Assembly: GCA_030444405.1 (NCBI GenBank)
Contig: JARFPM010000010.1
Span: 21,090 to 85,089 of the forward strand
DNA length: 64,000 nt
Source: Nitrospira sp.
GTDB lineage: Bacteria > Nitrospirota > Nitrospiria > Nitrospirales > Nitrospiraceae
Reading direction: 5' to 3'
Shown here: positions 8,133 to 18,504 of the stretch, piece by piece
Position numbering within the stretch: the first letter of the stretch is position 1
Layout: every line of letters starts with the position of its first letter
The notes under the pieces: model-generated
Databases searched by the model: none
Told to the model about the DNA's origin: nothing
Seen by the model: only the letters and a program-made list of their open reading frames with translations
Made by a program: the position numbers and the translations under genes

Positions 8133-9239
8133 ATGTTGACTTCACTCAAAAAGCTCGTAGAAACCGATATTGTCGCGATGCTGACTCCTCGACGACAGTT
8201 AGTGGGGCTCGATATCGGATCGAGTGCGATCAAAGTCGCTCAACTCAAGGAAAGTAAGGGACGATACTTTCTCCAAAAGTTCGGCGTGAAACCGCTTGAG
8301 CCGGAAGTGATTGTAGATGGGACGGTCATGGATGAAGGGCGTGTGGTCTCGGCTATTCGAGAATTGTTTGAGGAAGCCAACGTCAAGAATAAGCACGTCG
8401 CCATCTCGATCTCGGGACATGCTGTCATTGTGAAGAAGATCAATCTTCCGCCGATGCCGGACGAGGAATTGGAGGGGCAGGTGAAATTGGCGGCGGAGCA
8501 GTACATTCCCTTCGACATCAACGAAGTGAATATCGACTTTCATGTCTTATCTTCGGATGCGTCAGAAGATCAGCAGGGGGATATGTCGGTGATCCTTGTT
8601 GCCGCTAAGAAAGACAAGATTAATGAACTGACCGAACTCGTCAAGGCCGCGGGACTCGTCCCAATGGTCATGGATGTGGATGCGTTTGCGGTTGAGAATA
8701 TGCATGCGATTAATTATCCGCTGGCGCAGGAGGAAACGACGGCGCTGGTGAATCTCGGCGCGAGCGTAATGAATGTGAACATCATCCGTGCCGGTTCGTC
8801 GTTGTTTACCCGGGATATTCCGTTGGGGGGAAATAGGTACACCGAAGCGATTCAACGCGAGATAGGGCTCTCGTTTGAGGAAGCTGAAGAGAGTAAGAAA
8901 AAGGACCGAGGAGGCGATTCTGGCGGGGTGTCGCTCACTGGCATCATGGACAGCGTGAATGCAGAAGTCGCCTCCGAGATCGCTCGGACGGTGGATTACT
9001 TCAAGACCTCAACCGCCAATGCCGAGCTCAGTCGTGTTCTCGTCTGTGGTGGCGTGGCCCGGGCAAGAGGGCTGATTCAGCAGCTCGGCGATAGGATGCA
9101 ACTGCGTGTAGAAATGGCTGATCCATTCGCCGAGATCGATATTACAGGGTGTGACATCGACTCTGACCTACTGGCGGATTTGGCTCCGTCGGCAGCCGTC
9201 AGTGTCGGATTGGCGTTGAGAGCGGTGGGGGACAGATGA
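8133..9239 (+). CDS. pilM: Type IV pilus assembly ATPase-fold protein PilM
   Basis: A 368-residue cytoplasmic actin/FtsA-like protein of the type IV pilus alignment complex, which binds the N-terminus of PilN. The phosphate-1 loop G-L-D-I-G-S-S-A-I-K-V is at residues 25-35. Further motifs include L-P-X-M-P-D-E-E-L and the C-terminal adenosine loop V-C-G-G-V-A-R-A-R-G. Length is typical for PilM. The stop overlaps the pilN start (ATGA), indicating translational coupling. Confidence 0.95.
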   Translation: MLTSLKKLVETDIVAMLTPRRQLVGLDIGSSAIKVAQLKESKGRYFLQKFGVKPLEPEVIVDGTVMDEGRVVSAIRELFEEANVKNKHVAISISGHAVIVKKINLPPMPDEELEGQVKLAAEQYIPFDINEVNIDFHVLSSDASEDQQGDMSVILVAAKKDKINELTELVKAAGLVPMVMDVDAFAVENMHAINYPLAQEETTALVNLGASVMNVNIIRAGSSLFTRDIPLGGNRYTEAIQREIGLSFEEAEESKKKDRGGDSGGVSLTGIMDSVNAEVASEIARTVDYFKTSTANAELSRVLVCGGVARARGLIQQLGDRMQLRVEMADPFAEIDITGCDIDSDLLADLAPSAAVSVGLALRAVGDR

Positions 9240-9790
9240 TTCGGATTAACCTCCTACCAAGTGGGCCCAAAGGAAGGCCATCTAAACCTCAGTATGACGT
9301 GCGCGCACAGGCGCTGCTCGGCGTCGGAGTGATCCTGGTTACGCTGGCCGGGTGTTGGTGGTATTCGGCTGCGTTGGAAAGCGAGCTTGAAGCTCGGCAG
9401 GAGGAAAAACGAGATAAAGAAAAGCAAGTTGCTCAGCTGAAAGAGCAAGTCAAGCAAGTACAGGATTTTGAACAAAGGAAAAAGCTTCTTGAGGACAAGA
9501 ACAGGATTATAGACCAGCTTGAGCAATCCAGAATGGGTCCGGTGAAGGTTCTCGACCATGTTAGTCAGAGTTTAGAGCCGCTCAAAGTATGGCTCACAAA
9601 GCTGGGTGTGGCACCCGATACCGTTGAGTTGGAAGGGAAAGCCTTAACAAACGACGACGTGGTGGAATTCGTGAACAACTTGCGACGTACGGATTATTTT
9701 ACCGGCATCAATCTGCAGGAGAGTAAAGCTGCAGTTGAAAACAAGATTAATTTGTACCAGTTTCGTTTGGCATTTCGCCTGAAGGGCTGA
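9236..9790 (+). CDS. pilN: Type IV pilus inner-membrane protein PilN
   Basis: A 184-residue protein starting with the PilM-binding signature M-I-R-I-N-L-L-P. One membrane helix (about 27-46, with A-L-L-G-V-G-V-I-L-V) is followed by a strongly charged coiled coil (about 50-100) and a small periplasmic alpha-beta domain. PilN pairs with PilO to align the pilus machine between the membranes. It is coupled to pilM by a 4-bp overlap and lies 2 bp from pilO. Confidence 0.93.
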   Translation: MIRINLLPSGPKGRPSKPQYDVRAQALLGVGVILVTLAGCWWYSAALESELEARQEEKRDKEKQVAQLKEQVKQVQDFEQRKKLLEDKNRIIDQLEQSRMGPVKVLDHVSQSLEPLKVWLTKLGVAPDTVELEGKALTNDDVVEFVNNLRRTDYFTGINLQESKAAVENKINLYQFRLAFRLKG

Positions 9791-9792
9791 AG

Positions 9793-10437
9793 ATGGCTTT
9801 GCCGCAGCTCAACCTTGATGCGCTTCGCAATGTGCCGGCTTTGCAAAAGGCCGCGCTCTTATTCTTGCTCGTCGGCGGCATGATTGCTGGCTTCTATTTC
9901 TACATTGCAGAACCTAGGTCTGCAACCATCACGGCGCTCGAGGCTGAAAACAGCAGGCTGGAGAGCGAAATTCAAACACTTACGATTAAAGTGAAACATC
10001 TTGATGAATTAGTCGCCGCGAACAAACAGCTCGAAATTGAATTAGCTAAGAAGAAAGAACGTCTCCCACCGGAAGAAGAAGCGATCATGCTGCTGAAGCA
10101 GGTGTCTGATCTCGGTGTGCGATTGGGACTCGATATCAAACTGTGGAAGCCCGGCGCCCAGACCGAAGATGCGTCGAAGCTCTTCGTTAAAATGCCGGTC
10201 AGTGTGGAAGTAGCCGGGGTCTATCACACCGCCGCACTGTTTTTTGATCGGATCAATCGACTTCCTCGGATTATTACGGTGTCGGGCCTTAAGATGGGAT
10301 CTCCGAAGGTTGAACAAGGGCGAATTGTATCGCAAACGACATTTGACCTAGTGGCATACGCCGCGCCACAAGAAAAGCCGGTTTCAGGAGCACCCCCTTC
10401 GGCTACTGCTCCCAAAGTGGCTCAAGTTGGAAAATAG
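9793..10437 (+). CDS. pilO: Type IV pilus inner-membrane protein PilO
   Basis: A 214-residue protein with a short cytoplasmic N-terminus, a membrane helix (about 20-40, L-L-F-L-L-V-G-G-M-I-A-G-F), a coiled coil (about 45-90) and a ferredoxin-like periplasmic domain (K-E-R-L-P-P-E-E-E; Y-H-T-A-A-L-F-F-D-R-I-N-R-L-P-R-I). It forms heterodimers with PilN and contacts PilP. The C-terminal Pro/Ala-rich tail is probably disordered. Confidence 0.93.
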   Translation: MALPQLNLDALRNVPALQKAALLFLLVGGMIAGFYFYIAEPRSATITALEAENSRLESEIQTLTIKVKHLDELVAANKQLEIELAKKKERLPPEEEAIMLLKQVSDLGVRLGLDIKLWKPGAQTEDASKLFVKMPVSVEVAGVYHTAALFFDRINRLPRIITVSGLKMGSPKVEQGRIVSQTTFDLVAYAAPQEKPVSGAPPSATAPKVAQVGK

Positions 10438-10452
10438 AGAAATCGTGACACC

Positions 10453-11076
10453 ATGCACATCTTGAATATCAGAAAGAAGTCTAGAGTATATGTTCTAGCA
10501 GTCGGTGTCAGCGTGGTGTGCGTGTGTGTCATCCTTTTGGGGAAAATAGATGCACGGGCCGAGTCTTCCCCTGTTCCTGGCCTGATGACTCCGATGCGGC
10601 AAGATGCCCTCAAGTTGCCTTCTGTGCCGGAAACGCCGAGGATGACCCCTCAAGCGATAGAACCGTCATCGCCTGGCGCCAATACTCCGGTGTCTACGCA
10701 GCTTTCTGTCCCAGACAGTGTGGTCGGAGGTGGGTATGATCCGTCCGGTCGTCGAGACCCATTTGCTCCCATCATCCAGGAACTTCAGCCAGGAAAGACG
10801 GATACAACCCTTCCACCATTGCAACGGGTGACCCTGACAGAGCTCAACCTTATTGCTATTGTGTGGGGGGCATACGGCTATACCGCTATGGTGCAAACTC
10901 CAGAAGGACATGGGTACACGGTTCGACGGGGAACGAGGATCGGTCAAAGCAACGGAGTGGTCAGCGCAATTACTGAGCGCGGCATCATTGTCCAGGAACG
11001 ATTCACTGATGTGTATGGCAAGAAGCAGGAGCGAGAACATGTCAAGCTCCTACATCCCAAAGAGGGCTCAGAATGA
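10453..11076 (+). CDS. pilP: Type IV pilus protein PilP
   Basis: A 207-residue periplasmic protein with an N-terminal hydrophobic helix (about 12-30) and a Pro-rich linker. A globular domain starts at G-R-R-D-P-F-A-P (about 99-106), with G-Y-T-V-R-R-G-T-R-I-G and the terminal V-Y-G-K-K-Q-E-R-E. PilP links PilNO to the PilQ secretin. The usual lipobox is not clear: the cysteines lie inside the hydrophobic stretch (V-V-C-V-C-V). It may therefore be membrane-anchored rather than acylated. It overlaps pilQ by 4 bp. Confidence 0.9.
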   Translation: MHILNIRKKSRVYVLAVGVSVVCVCVILLGKIDARAESSPVPGLMTPMRQDALKLPSVPETPRMTPQAIEPSSPGANTPVSTQLSVPDSVVGGGYDPSGRRDPFAPIIQELQPGKTDTTLPPLQRVTLTELNLIAIVWGAYGYTAMVQTPEGHGYTVRRGTRIGQSNGVVSAITERGIIVQERFTDVYGKKQEREHVKLLHPKEGSE

Positions 11077-13037
11077 AACCACTATTCTTGTGCGCAGATC
11101 ATTCCCGAACTGTTGGATGTTCGATCAAAGCCTTAGGTCTGTCGCTTGCCGCTCTAACCATAATTGCCCAAACGCCTGCGTTTGCAGAAGAGATCGGCAT
11201 GACAAAGCGGAGCCATGCCGCCACCACACGATTGCTGGCACAGGCCGTGACCGCTATTGATGTCCGTCCCGAAGCGGATCTGGTGACCGTGGTGGTTGCC
11301 GGGGATGGTCAGCTGTTTCCTGAAGCAAACTTTTTAGATGAATCCCGTTTAATTGTCGATATTCCTGCCGTATCGTCAACCCTGAGACGATCGGTGGTAC
11401 TGGCTGACCACTACCTGCTCAAAAAGATCAGAGTGGGACACCATGCTGATAAGGTCAGACTTGTGTTCGATGTGCCGGAACGGCCGATCTTCTCTCTTGC
11501 CCGCGAAGAAAATAAGGTATTGATCACACTGAAACCGAGCGAGCGAAAAATATCCTCTGTTGTCGCTGCGCACGTTGATGGGGGAGAGGTCGGCTCATAC
11601 CATTCCCACCCACGTAAGGCACTGTTCGAACCAGCGGATCGTATGGTCAAAAAGGCCGCGCGTATTGTCGGCCCCTCGCAGTCTCAGTTTAAGGTGCAGC
11701 TCGTTCAGATGGCGGCAGAAAGTGCACCTACTGAAAAGGACGACCGCTCCGATGATCTTGTGGTAGGGCAGTCCCGATTTGTAGGCCGACGCATCTCGCT
11801 CGATTTTCAGCAGGCCGACATTACCAACATTCTTCGATTGATCGCCGAGGTCAGCGGTTTCAACATCGTTGTCGGAGAAGGCGTCAAGTCGAAAGTCACC
11901 ATGAAGTTGGTGAGTGTGCCGTGGGATCAGGCGTTGGACATGCTGTTGAAGATGAACGGCCTTGGCATGATTCGCCAAGGGAGCATTGTATGGGTGGATT
12001 CTCTGGCGAATATTGCTAAGCAGCAGGATGAAGAAACACGGGCCAAGGATGCTAAGATGAAGGCGGAAGAACTAGTCGACCGCGTCTTTTATATCAGGAA
12101 TCTCCAGGCGCAGGAACTCGTGCAATCTCTACGACAGAACTTGAGTCCGCGCGGCCTCATGCAATTTAACGCGGGAAGCAATGCCTTGGTGGTTCGAGAG
12201 ACAGAATCCAAGCTGGCCGTCATTAAGCAGCTTGTGGAGGGGCTCGACCTGGAAGTCCCCCAGGTTCAGATCGAAGCGCGCATCGTTCAAGCCGACACTG
12301 TGTATGCAAGGGGGTTGGGCATTCAGTGGGGATTCCAAGTGGGGAATCAAACACCCACGAATTACTATGCCGTCTCGAATCTTACCGGTCCGTTTGCGCA
12401 AGCCGCCGGGACAGGGGCCACTACGATCGATCGAACGTTCCTGGTTAATTTGCCGGCCCAAGTCGGTGGATTGCCGGCCGTCCCGTCGCTGGGCTGGACT
12501 TTTGGGAAGCTTGGCGGCGATTTCGCTTTGGATATGCGGCTCTCGGCTGGAGAGTTGCTAGGTTTGACTAAAGTGATTGCGGCGCCGAAGATCACCACGT
12601 TGGACAAGCGGGAAGCGAAGATTTCTCAGGGTGAATCGATCCCCTTCCAGACAACGTCCTTACAAGGTACGCAAACGACGTTTGTCGATGCGAACTTGGA
12701 GTTGAACGTTACGCCTCAGATCACCTCGCGCGATCCGAAAGAGGAGGGAAAGAGGATTTTGATGCGGGTGCGGGCGACTCGGAATGCTGTTGGCGCACGG
12801 AGCAATCCGGCCGGTCCGAGTATCGATCGACGAGAAGCGACGACACAGGTGATCGTCAGGGACGGTGAAACAATGGTGATCGGCGGAGTCTTTGTCGATA
12901 CTCAAGGCAACAACGTGCAAGGGATTCCCTATCTGTCTCGTATGCCGGTGCTTGGCTGGTTGTTTAAGAACAAGTCTGAGAGCGTCGCGAAGCAAGAGTT
13001 ACTCATTTTTCTCACACCAAGCATTATCAAGACCTAA
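11073..13037 (+). CDS. pilQ: Type IV pilus secretin PilQ
   Basis: A 654-residue outer-membrane secretin. A signal sequence (about 1-38, ending T-P-A-F-A) is followed by one AMIN domain (about 60-150). Then come a secretin/TonB short domain (about 240-310, I-S-L-D-F-Q-Q-A-D-I), a Secretin_N domain (V-F-Y-I-R-N-L-Q-A) and the beta-barrel core. The core contains V-P-Q-V-Q-I-E-A-R-I-V, the gate region, and the conserved V-P-V-L-G-W-L-F-K near the C-terminus. Only one AMIN domain is seen, where some PilQ proteins have two. It is the last gene of the operon, before a strong terminator. Confidence 0.95.
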   Translation: MKPLFLCADHSRTVGCSIKALGLSLAALTIIAQTPAFAEEIGMTKRSHAATTRLLAQAVTAIDVRPEADLVTVVVAGDGQLFPEANFLDESRLIVDIPAVSSTLRRSVVLADHYLLKKIRVGHHADKVRLVFDVPERPIFSLAREENKVLITLKPSERKISSVVAAHVDGGEVGSYHSHPRKALFEPADRMVKKAARIVGPSQSQFKVQLVQMAAESAPTEKDDRSDDLVVGQSRFVGRRISLDFQQADITNILRLIAEVSGFNIVVGEGVKSKVTMKLVSVPWDQALDMLLKMNGLGMIRQGSIVWVDSLANIAKQQDEETRAKDAKMKAEELVDRVFYIRNLQAQELVQSLRQNLSPRGLMQFNAGSNALVVRETESKLAVIKQLVEGLDLEVPQVQIEARIVQADTVYARGLGIQWGFQVGNQTPTNYYAVSNLTGPFAQAAGTGATTIDRTFLVNLPAQVGGLPAVPSLGWTFGKLGGDFALDMRLSAGELLGLTKVIAAPKITTLDKREAKISQGESIPFQTTSLQGTQTTFVDANLELNVTPQITSRDPKEEGKRILMRVRATRNAVGARSNPAGPSIDRREATTQVIVRDGETMVIGGVFVDTQGNNVQGIPYLSRMPVLGWLFKNKSESVAKQELLIFLTPSIIKT

Positions 13038-13062
13038 GGGCCGTTCCACCTCCGTGATCACC

Positions 13063-13106
13063 AAAAGCCTGGTGATGCGTTTCAGCATCATCAGGCTTTT
13101 GTTTTT
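13063..13106 (+). terminator. Rho-independent terminator after pilQ
   Basis: A 16-bp stem with one mismatch (AAAAGCCTGGTGATGC at 13063-13078 and GCATCATCAGGCTTTT at 13085-13100) is followed by GTTTTTAT. It ends the pilus operon 25 bp after the pilQ stop. Confidence 0.9.
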
Positions 13107-13277
13107 ATCCCGCAGAGCTCGTAGCAATACCATCCAGGGTTTTGGCACTTGGTGCGGAACGTGACCGTCTTTTTAGTCTTGCCTGGGCTGTGATACGATG
13201 TCCGTCCCGTGAAGGGCTCGTGTGCTATTGCGGTAGAAAACTGACACCTGCTCCGCTCGATTTTCCGGGACTACCAA

Positions 13278-14390
13278 ATGACTGCCATCTTCAACGTTCC
13301 TGTTTCTTTAGCTGAAAGAAGTTACGAGATTATCATCCAGGCCGGACTTTTGGAGAGGCTCGGCAGGAAATTGAAGAACCAGGGAGTAAGAGGGAAAATC
13401 GGAATTGTGACTGATCGGCACGTCGCTCGGCACTACCTGAAGGGTAGTCTGGAGGCGATCAAGAGGTATGGGATTGAACCCATTCCGATCATTCTGCCTC
13501 CCGGAGAGCGGTCGAAAACGCTGAAGACGGTGGAGCAGATTCTCGACGTGTTGGCGAGTCATCGGTTTGAGCGGTCGTCGATGCTCTTGGCACTCGGCGG
13601 TGGCGTCGTGGGCGACATGGCTGGATTTGCCGCCTCGATCTATCAACGTGGTATTCCTTATATTCAGGTGCCGACGACTCTTGTGGCACAGGTCGATTCC
13701 AGCGTCGGAGGAAAGACGGGCGTCGATCATCGGCTCGGGAAGAACCTGATCGGGGCGTTTTATCAACCACGTGCCGTATGGATAGATCCATTGACTCTTC
13801 ATACCCTACCCACTCGGGAATGGGTCGCCGGGCTTGCCGAGGTCATTAAGTACGGAATCATTGCGGACGAGTCGTTCTTTGCCTATCTGCAGCGGCACAT
13901 GTCTGAGTTGCGGAGGCAAGCGCCCGGTATCGTGGCGACGGTGGTGAAGCGATCCTGTGAGATAAAGGCCGAGGTGGTTGCCGCGGATGAGCGAGAATCC
14001 GATCGCAGACGAATCCTCAACTACGGGCATACCATCGGACATGCCCTTGAAGCGTTGGGGGGGTATAAGTCGTTTGTCCATGGAGAAGCGGTAGGGATTG
14101 GGTTAGTACAGGAAGCCGAACTCGCCTGTTTTCAGGAAATCTGTTCACGTGCAGTGGTCGAAGAGATTCGATGCACCGTGAACGAGGCGGGGCTGAGTGA
14201 CCGTATGCCGCAGTGGCCACCGCAGAGGATATGGAAGGCCATGCTACATGATAAGAAGGTGTCAGGGGGGCGAGTCATTGGGGTGTGGCCGGAACGTATT
14301 GGGCAGGTGCGGATAGGGCCGATTGAAAAACATGTGTTTGAGCAGTGGTATGCCATTTCACGAGCACCCTCTCCTCATGGCCATGCATAA
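13278..14390 (+). CDS. aroB: 3-dehydroquinate synthase
   Basis: A 370-residue NAD- and metal-dependent enzyme of the shikimate pathway that converts DAHP to 3-dehydroquinate in the cytosol. The NAD-binding glycine motif L-A-L-G-G-G-V-V-G-D is at about 107-116. Substrate-site segments V-P-T-T-L-V-A-Q-V-D-S-S-V-G-G-K-T and K-N-L-I-G-A-F-Y-Q-P follow. The metal ligands are in E-V-I-K-Y-G, R-R-I-L-N-Y-G-H-T-I-G-H-A and F-V-H-G-E-A-V. Length is typical. Confidence 0.96.
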   Translation: MTAIFNVPVSLAERSYEIIIQAGLLERLGRKLKNQGVRGKIGIVTDRHVARHYLKGSLEAIKRYGIEPIPIILPPGERSKTLKTVEQILDVLASHRFERSSMLLALGGGVVGDMAGFAASIYQRGIPYIQVPTTLVAQVDSSVGGKTGVDHRLGKNLIGAFYQPRAVWIDPLTLHTLPTREWVAGLAEVIKYGIIADESFFAYLQRHMSELRRQAPGIVATVVKRSCEIKAEVVAADERESDRRRILNYGHTIGHALEALGGYKSFVHGEAVGIGLVQEAELACFQEICSRAVVEEIRCTVNEAGLSDRMPQWPPQRIWKAMLHDKKVSGGRVIGVWPERIGQVRIGPIEKHVFEQWYAISRAPSPHGHA

Positions 14391-14487
14391 TTACGAGTCT
14401 CTTGCCAGCAGAGCGGAGTCGATATGAACCTATCTCCTGCTTAGAGTGCGATTGGACGCGGGGATAGGCCGGTTTCACCGGAGCTCT

Positions 14488-16284
14488 ATGCGGACGTTGC
14501 GAATCGCGATGGCACAGATGAATCCGACTGTCGGGGATCTGACCGGCAACCTCCACCGCATCATGACCTGGCTCCAAGATGCGAAGAAGGCCGAAGCCGA
14601 TCTGGTTGTATTTCCTGAACTGGCCATAACCGGTTGTCCTCCCGAAGACTTACTTTTCAACTCGCAGTTTGTGGCAGATAACCTACGAGCCCTGAAGGAG
14701 ATCGCCCAAGCCTGTCGCGGTTTGATTGCCGTGGTAGGGTATGTGGGGCGAGGAGATCAACGCGATTCACAATCCTCCCGGCCCTCGATCGTTTCAGCCG
14801 GCCGGCATAGGCTCTACAATGCGGCAGCATTGATCGCCGACCGCAAGGTAGTCGGTAGTTATAAGAAATGGTATTTAGCCGACTATGGGGTATTCGATGA
14901 AAGCCGTTATTTTCGTCCCGGCCGGAGACTCCCGTTGCTCCTCGTCAACGGAACGACCATCGGGGTGACCATCTGCGACGATATTTGTTTCTCGGAAGGC
15001 CCCACGCGTGTACAAGCAGCGGCCGGCGCTGAGGTCATCGTCAACGTCAATGCCTCTCCCTTTCATGTCGGTAACAGTCGTTTGAGGGAGCGGATACTGG
15101 CGACGAGAGCAAAGGAAAATGGAGTCATTATCACGTATACGAACATGGTTGGAGGCCAAGATGAGCTGGTCTTCGATGGGAGCAGTTTGATTCTGGATCA
15201 ATTCGGTAATGTGATCGCACGTGGTCACGCGTTTCGGGAAGAGTTGCTTGTGGCCGATTTGAACGTGGGTGCTGTTTCACGTGGGCGTATGCCTCATGGG
15301 CGAAAGGCGGCATTGACCGGAAAAACTGTTTCGGTCGTCGATCGTCTCGTGGTGAACGGGACGGTGATTAGAAAGAAGGAGCGGACTCGAATCGTACAGG
15401 GGTTGGCAGAGCCGTTGGATGAGATCGAAGAGGTGTACCGCGCACTGGTACTGGCCGTGAAAGATTATGTCCAAAAGAATGGATTTACTCGAGTGGTGAT
15501 TGGGTTGAGCGGCGGCGTCGATTCGGCAGTGACCGCGGCAATCGCCGCGGATGCGCTTGGCGCCCAGCACGTGCTCGGCGTCTTTATGCCGTCTCCGTAC
15601 ACCTCACATGAAAGCGAAGAGGATGTTGTGGAACTCGTACGGTGTCTCGGCATCAACTTGAATACCATCCCGATTACTCCGACATTTGAAGCGTATCGAC
15701 AGTCGATGGCACCGTCATTTGTTGACTGTTCGGAAGACGCGACCGAGGAAAACCTCCAGGCTCGCATTCGCGGCAATATACTCATGGCTGTATCCAATAA
15801 GTTCGGGCATCTGGTTCTGACCACTGGGAACAAAAGCGAGGTGAGCGTGGGGTATTCGACTCTGTACGGCGATATGGCCGGTGGGTTCGCCGTCATTAAG
15901 GATGTGCCGAAGACGATGGTCTATGGCCTGGCGAGGTTCCGTAATGAACTCGATCCGTCGCCTGTGATTCCCAAACGTATCCTGGACCGACCGCCGACCG
16001 CTGAGTTGAGACCGAATCAAAAGGATGAAGATTCCCTTCCGCCCTACGCTGTGCTCGATCCCATTCTTCGGGCGTATGTTGAAGAAGACCGCTCGCTCGA
16101 CGAAATCGTCGACGCAGGGTTCGATCGCGCAATGGTCTTGCGCGTGGCCAGGATGGTGGATAGCAGCGAGTTCAAGCGACGTCAGGCACCTATTGGAGTC
16201 AAGATCACTCACCGTGCCTTCGGCAAGGACCGACGGATGCCAATTACGAACGGCTACCGTATCAAGCAGCCAAAACCTCTCTGA
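14488..16284 (+). CDS. nadE: Glutamine-dependent NAD+ synthetase
   Basis: A 598-residue two-domain enzyme making NAD+ from nicotinate adenine dinucleotide and glutamine. The N-terminal nitrilase-type glutaminase has the Glu (F-P-E-L-A-I-T-G), Lys (Y-K-K-W-Y-L-A-D-Y-G-V-F-D) and Cys (G-V-T-I-C-D-D-I) triad. The C-terminal synthetase has the PP-loop S-G-G-V-D-S at 341-346 and T-T-G-N-K-S-E. The ATG at 14488 (M-R-T-L-R-I-A-M-A-Q-M) is preferred over the upstream GTG at 14446, because homologues start at this point. Confidence 0.95.
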   Translation: MRTLRIAMAQMNPTVGDLTGNLHRIMTWLQDAKKAEADLVVFPELAITGCPPEDLLFNSQFVADNLRALKEIAQACRGLIAVVGYVGRGDQRDSQSSRPSIVSAGRHRLYNAAALIADRKVVGSYKKWYLADYGVFDESRYFRPGRRLPLLLVNGTTIGVTICDDICFSEGPTRVQAAAGAEVIVNVNASPFHVGNSRLRERILATRAKENGVIITYTNMVGGQDELVFDGSSLILDQFGNVIARGHAFREELLVADLNVGAVSRGRMPHGRKAALTGKTVSVVDRLVVNGTVIRKKERTRIVQGLAEPLDEIEEVYRALVLAVKDYVQKNGFTRVVIGLSGGVDSAVTAAIAADALGAQHVLGVFMPSPYTSHESEEDVVELVRCLGINLNTIPITPTFEAYRQSMAPSFVDCSEDATEENLQARIRGNILMAVSNKFGHLVLTTGNKSEVSVGYSTLYGDMAGGFAVIKDVPKTMVYGLARFRNELDPSPVIPKRILDRPPTAELRPNQKDEDSLPPYAVLDPILRAYVEEDRSLDEIVDAGFDRAMVLRVARMVDSSEFKRRQAPIGVKITHRAFGKDRRMPITNGYRIKQPKPL

Positions 16285-16446
16285 TTCTTTTTCCTAATCA
16301 TCAGATGCTATTCAGACATTTGTTTAGTGATTCTGGACAGGAATGAAGCGCATAGGCGGCTTCTCCGCTTGGATGTTATTACCGTATCCACTCGACGGAC
16401 AGAGTATGGGCCATAGAGACTTCGAGCAAAGGTGAGGACTTTACAC

Positions 16447-16492
16447 GATTTCCACGTTGAGTGAGGGAAGATTTCCACGTTGAGTGAGGGAA
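16447..16492. repeat. Perfect tandem duplication, 2 x 23 bp
   Basis: The 23-bp unit beginning GATTTCCACGTTGAG occurs at 16447-16469 and again, identical, at 16470-16492. The second copy contributes the -35 box of the glnB promoter, so the first copy carries a duplicate -35-like TTGAGT at 16457-16462. Confidence 0.9.
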
Positions 16493-16508
16493 AAGGATGG
16501 GCTATGAT
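16480..16508 (+). promoter_or_regulatory. Sigma-70-type promoter for glnB-glnA
   Basis: TTGAGT (16480-16485, inside the second tandem repeat) and TATGAT (16503-16508) have a 17-nt spacer. The predicted start leaves a leader of about 135 nt before glnB. Confidence 0.55.
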
Positions 16509-16640
16509 GGCTCCCCCAAAGCAGAGGGAAAGGCGCAATGGCCATGGCTTTTGCGCGACGAGAAGCATGGCACTGGTTCGCTCCGCACCGCTCCTGGACT
16601 TATCTGAGAGCCGTTGGTGATTCCTCAGCTGGTTGGGTAA

Positions 16641-16991
<351 letters not shown>

Positions 16992-17050
16992 CGGTAAAGG
17001 ATCCAAGCGGTGCAACATGATCGTTGAGGATCTTTCAAAGGAGGAAGGGC

Positions 17051-18460
17051 ATGAACGTGCGTGAGGTATTGGAGTTCGCCAAGAAGCACAGGGTCCAGAT
17101 GGTCGATCTGAAATTCGTCGATCTGCCGGGTGTATGGCAGCATATGACCATCCCTGTGAGCGAGCTGAAAGAAGAACTGTTCAAGGACGGGTCAGGCCTC
17201 GATGGATCGTCGATTCGAGGCTGGAAGGCCATCAACAACAGTGACTTATTGGTGGTGCCGGATCCTGCTACGGCGTGCCTGGATCCTTTCACCGCGGTGC
17301 CGACGCTCAGCTTGACCGGAAATGTTGTGGATCCGATTTCTCGGGAAAATTACGAACGTGACCCCAGGTTTATCGCGCAAAAGGCTGAGAAATATCTCCA
17401 GAGTACCAAGATCGGCGACAACTCATTCTGGGGGCCGGAAGCCGAATTCTTTATCTTCGATCATGCCCGTTACGACCAAACCAGCCACAGCGGCTTCTAC
17501 TATATCGACTCCGAGGAAGGCGCATGGAACATGGGGCAAGAGGGGATCAATCTGGGGGGGAAGATCCGGCATAAGCAAGGGTATTTCCCTGTGGCTCCCG
17601 CCGATACCCAGCAAGATATCCGGAGCGAGATGGTCCTGGAAATGGAAAAGGCCGGCATCGAGGTCGAAAAGCATCATCACGAGACAGCCTCGGCCGGACA
17701 GGCCGAAATCGATATCCGATTTGACTCCCTCTTGCGGACCGCAGACAAGATGATGCTGTACAAATACATCGTCAAAAATGTGGCGCGTCGACATGGGAAG
17801 ACGGTGACATTCATGCCGAAGCCGCTCTTCAGCGATGCCGGATCGGGGATGCACACGCACCAGAGCATCTGGAAAGATGGGAAACCGCTCTTTGCCGGGA
17901 AAGACTATGCCGGTATCTCGCAGCTCTGTTTGTATTATATCGGTGGCATTTTGAAGCATGCGCCGGCGCTGGCAGCGTTTACGAATCCGACGACGAATTC
18001 CTATAAGCGCATCACGCCGGGGTTCGAAGCGCCGGTGCTGTTGGCCTATTCCAGCCGGAACCGATCGGCAGGCATCCGTATTCCAATGTATTCCCCGAGT
18101 CCGAAGGCCAAGCGGATCGAAGTGCGGTTTCCCGATCCATCCTGTAATCCCTATTTGGCATTCTCCGCGATGCTCATGGCGGGGCTCGACGGCATTCAGA
18201 ACAAGATCAACCCAGGCGAGCCGGCTGAAAAAGATCTGTATGATCTCGATCCGAAGGAAGCGGCGAGTATCCCGACCATGCCCGGAAGTCTGGATGAAGC
18301 GATCAACAGCTTAGAAAAGGATCACCAGTTTCTGCTCAAAGGAGAAGTGTTTACCGAGGATCTGATCGAGGCCTGGATCGGCTATAAGCGGAGCAAGGAG
18401 ATCGATCAGATGCGCTTGCGGCCGCATCCTTACGAGTTCTTTCTCTATTACGATGTCTAG
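17051..18460 (+). CDS. glnA: Glutamine synthetase, type I
   Basis: A 469-residue dodecameric enzyme that ligates ammonia to glutamate. Seen are the N-terminal D-G-S-S-I-R-G-W, metal and glutamate-site motifs ([15 protein letters not shown]) and the ATP segment (H-T-H-Q-S-I-W; F-M-P-K-P). The adenylylation loop K-D-L-Y-D-L carries the target tyrosine, making this a GSI-beta type regulated by adenylylation. The ATG at 17051 follows AAAGGAGGAAG; an in-frame TTG at 17024 is unlikely. Confidence 0.96.
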   Translation: MNVREVLEFAKKHRVQMVDLKFVDLPGVWQHMTIPVSELKEELFKDGSGLDGSSIRGWKAINNSDLLVVPDPATACLDPFTAVPTLSLTGNVVDPISRENYERDPRFIAQKAEKYLQSTKIGDNSFWGPEAEFFIFDHARYDQTSHSGFYYIDSEEGAWNMGQEGINLGGKIRHKQGYFPVAPADTQQDIRSEMVLEMEKAGIEVEKHHHETASAGQAEIDIRFDSLLRTADKMMLYKYIVKNVARRHGKTVTFMPKPLFSDAGSGMHTHQSIWKDGKPLFAGKDYAGISQLCLYYIGGILKHAPALAAFTNPTTNSYKRITPGFEAPVLLAYSSRNRSAGIRIPMYSPSPKAKRIEVRFPDPSCNPYLAFSAMLMAGLDGIQNKINPGEPAEKDLYDLDPKEAASIPTMPGSLDEAINSLEKDHQFLLKGEVFTEDLIEAWIGYKRSKEIDQMRLRPHPYEFFLYYDV

Positions 18461-18504
18461 CCTCAGAAAGCCGTCGGGTGGGCACAAAACGCGTAGATGG
18501 AGGG

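Noticed and set aside
16540..16600. Sigma-54 promoter for glnB (ATGGCACTGGTTCGC)
   Set aside because: The distance between the GG and GC elements is one base too short, and the TTGC box is absent.
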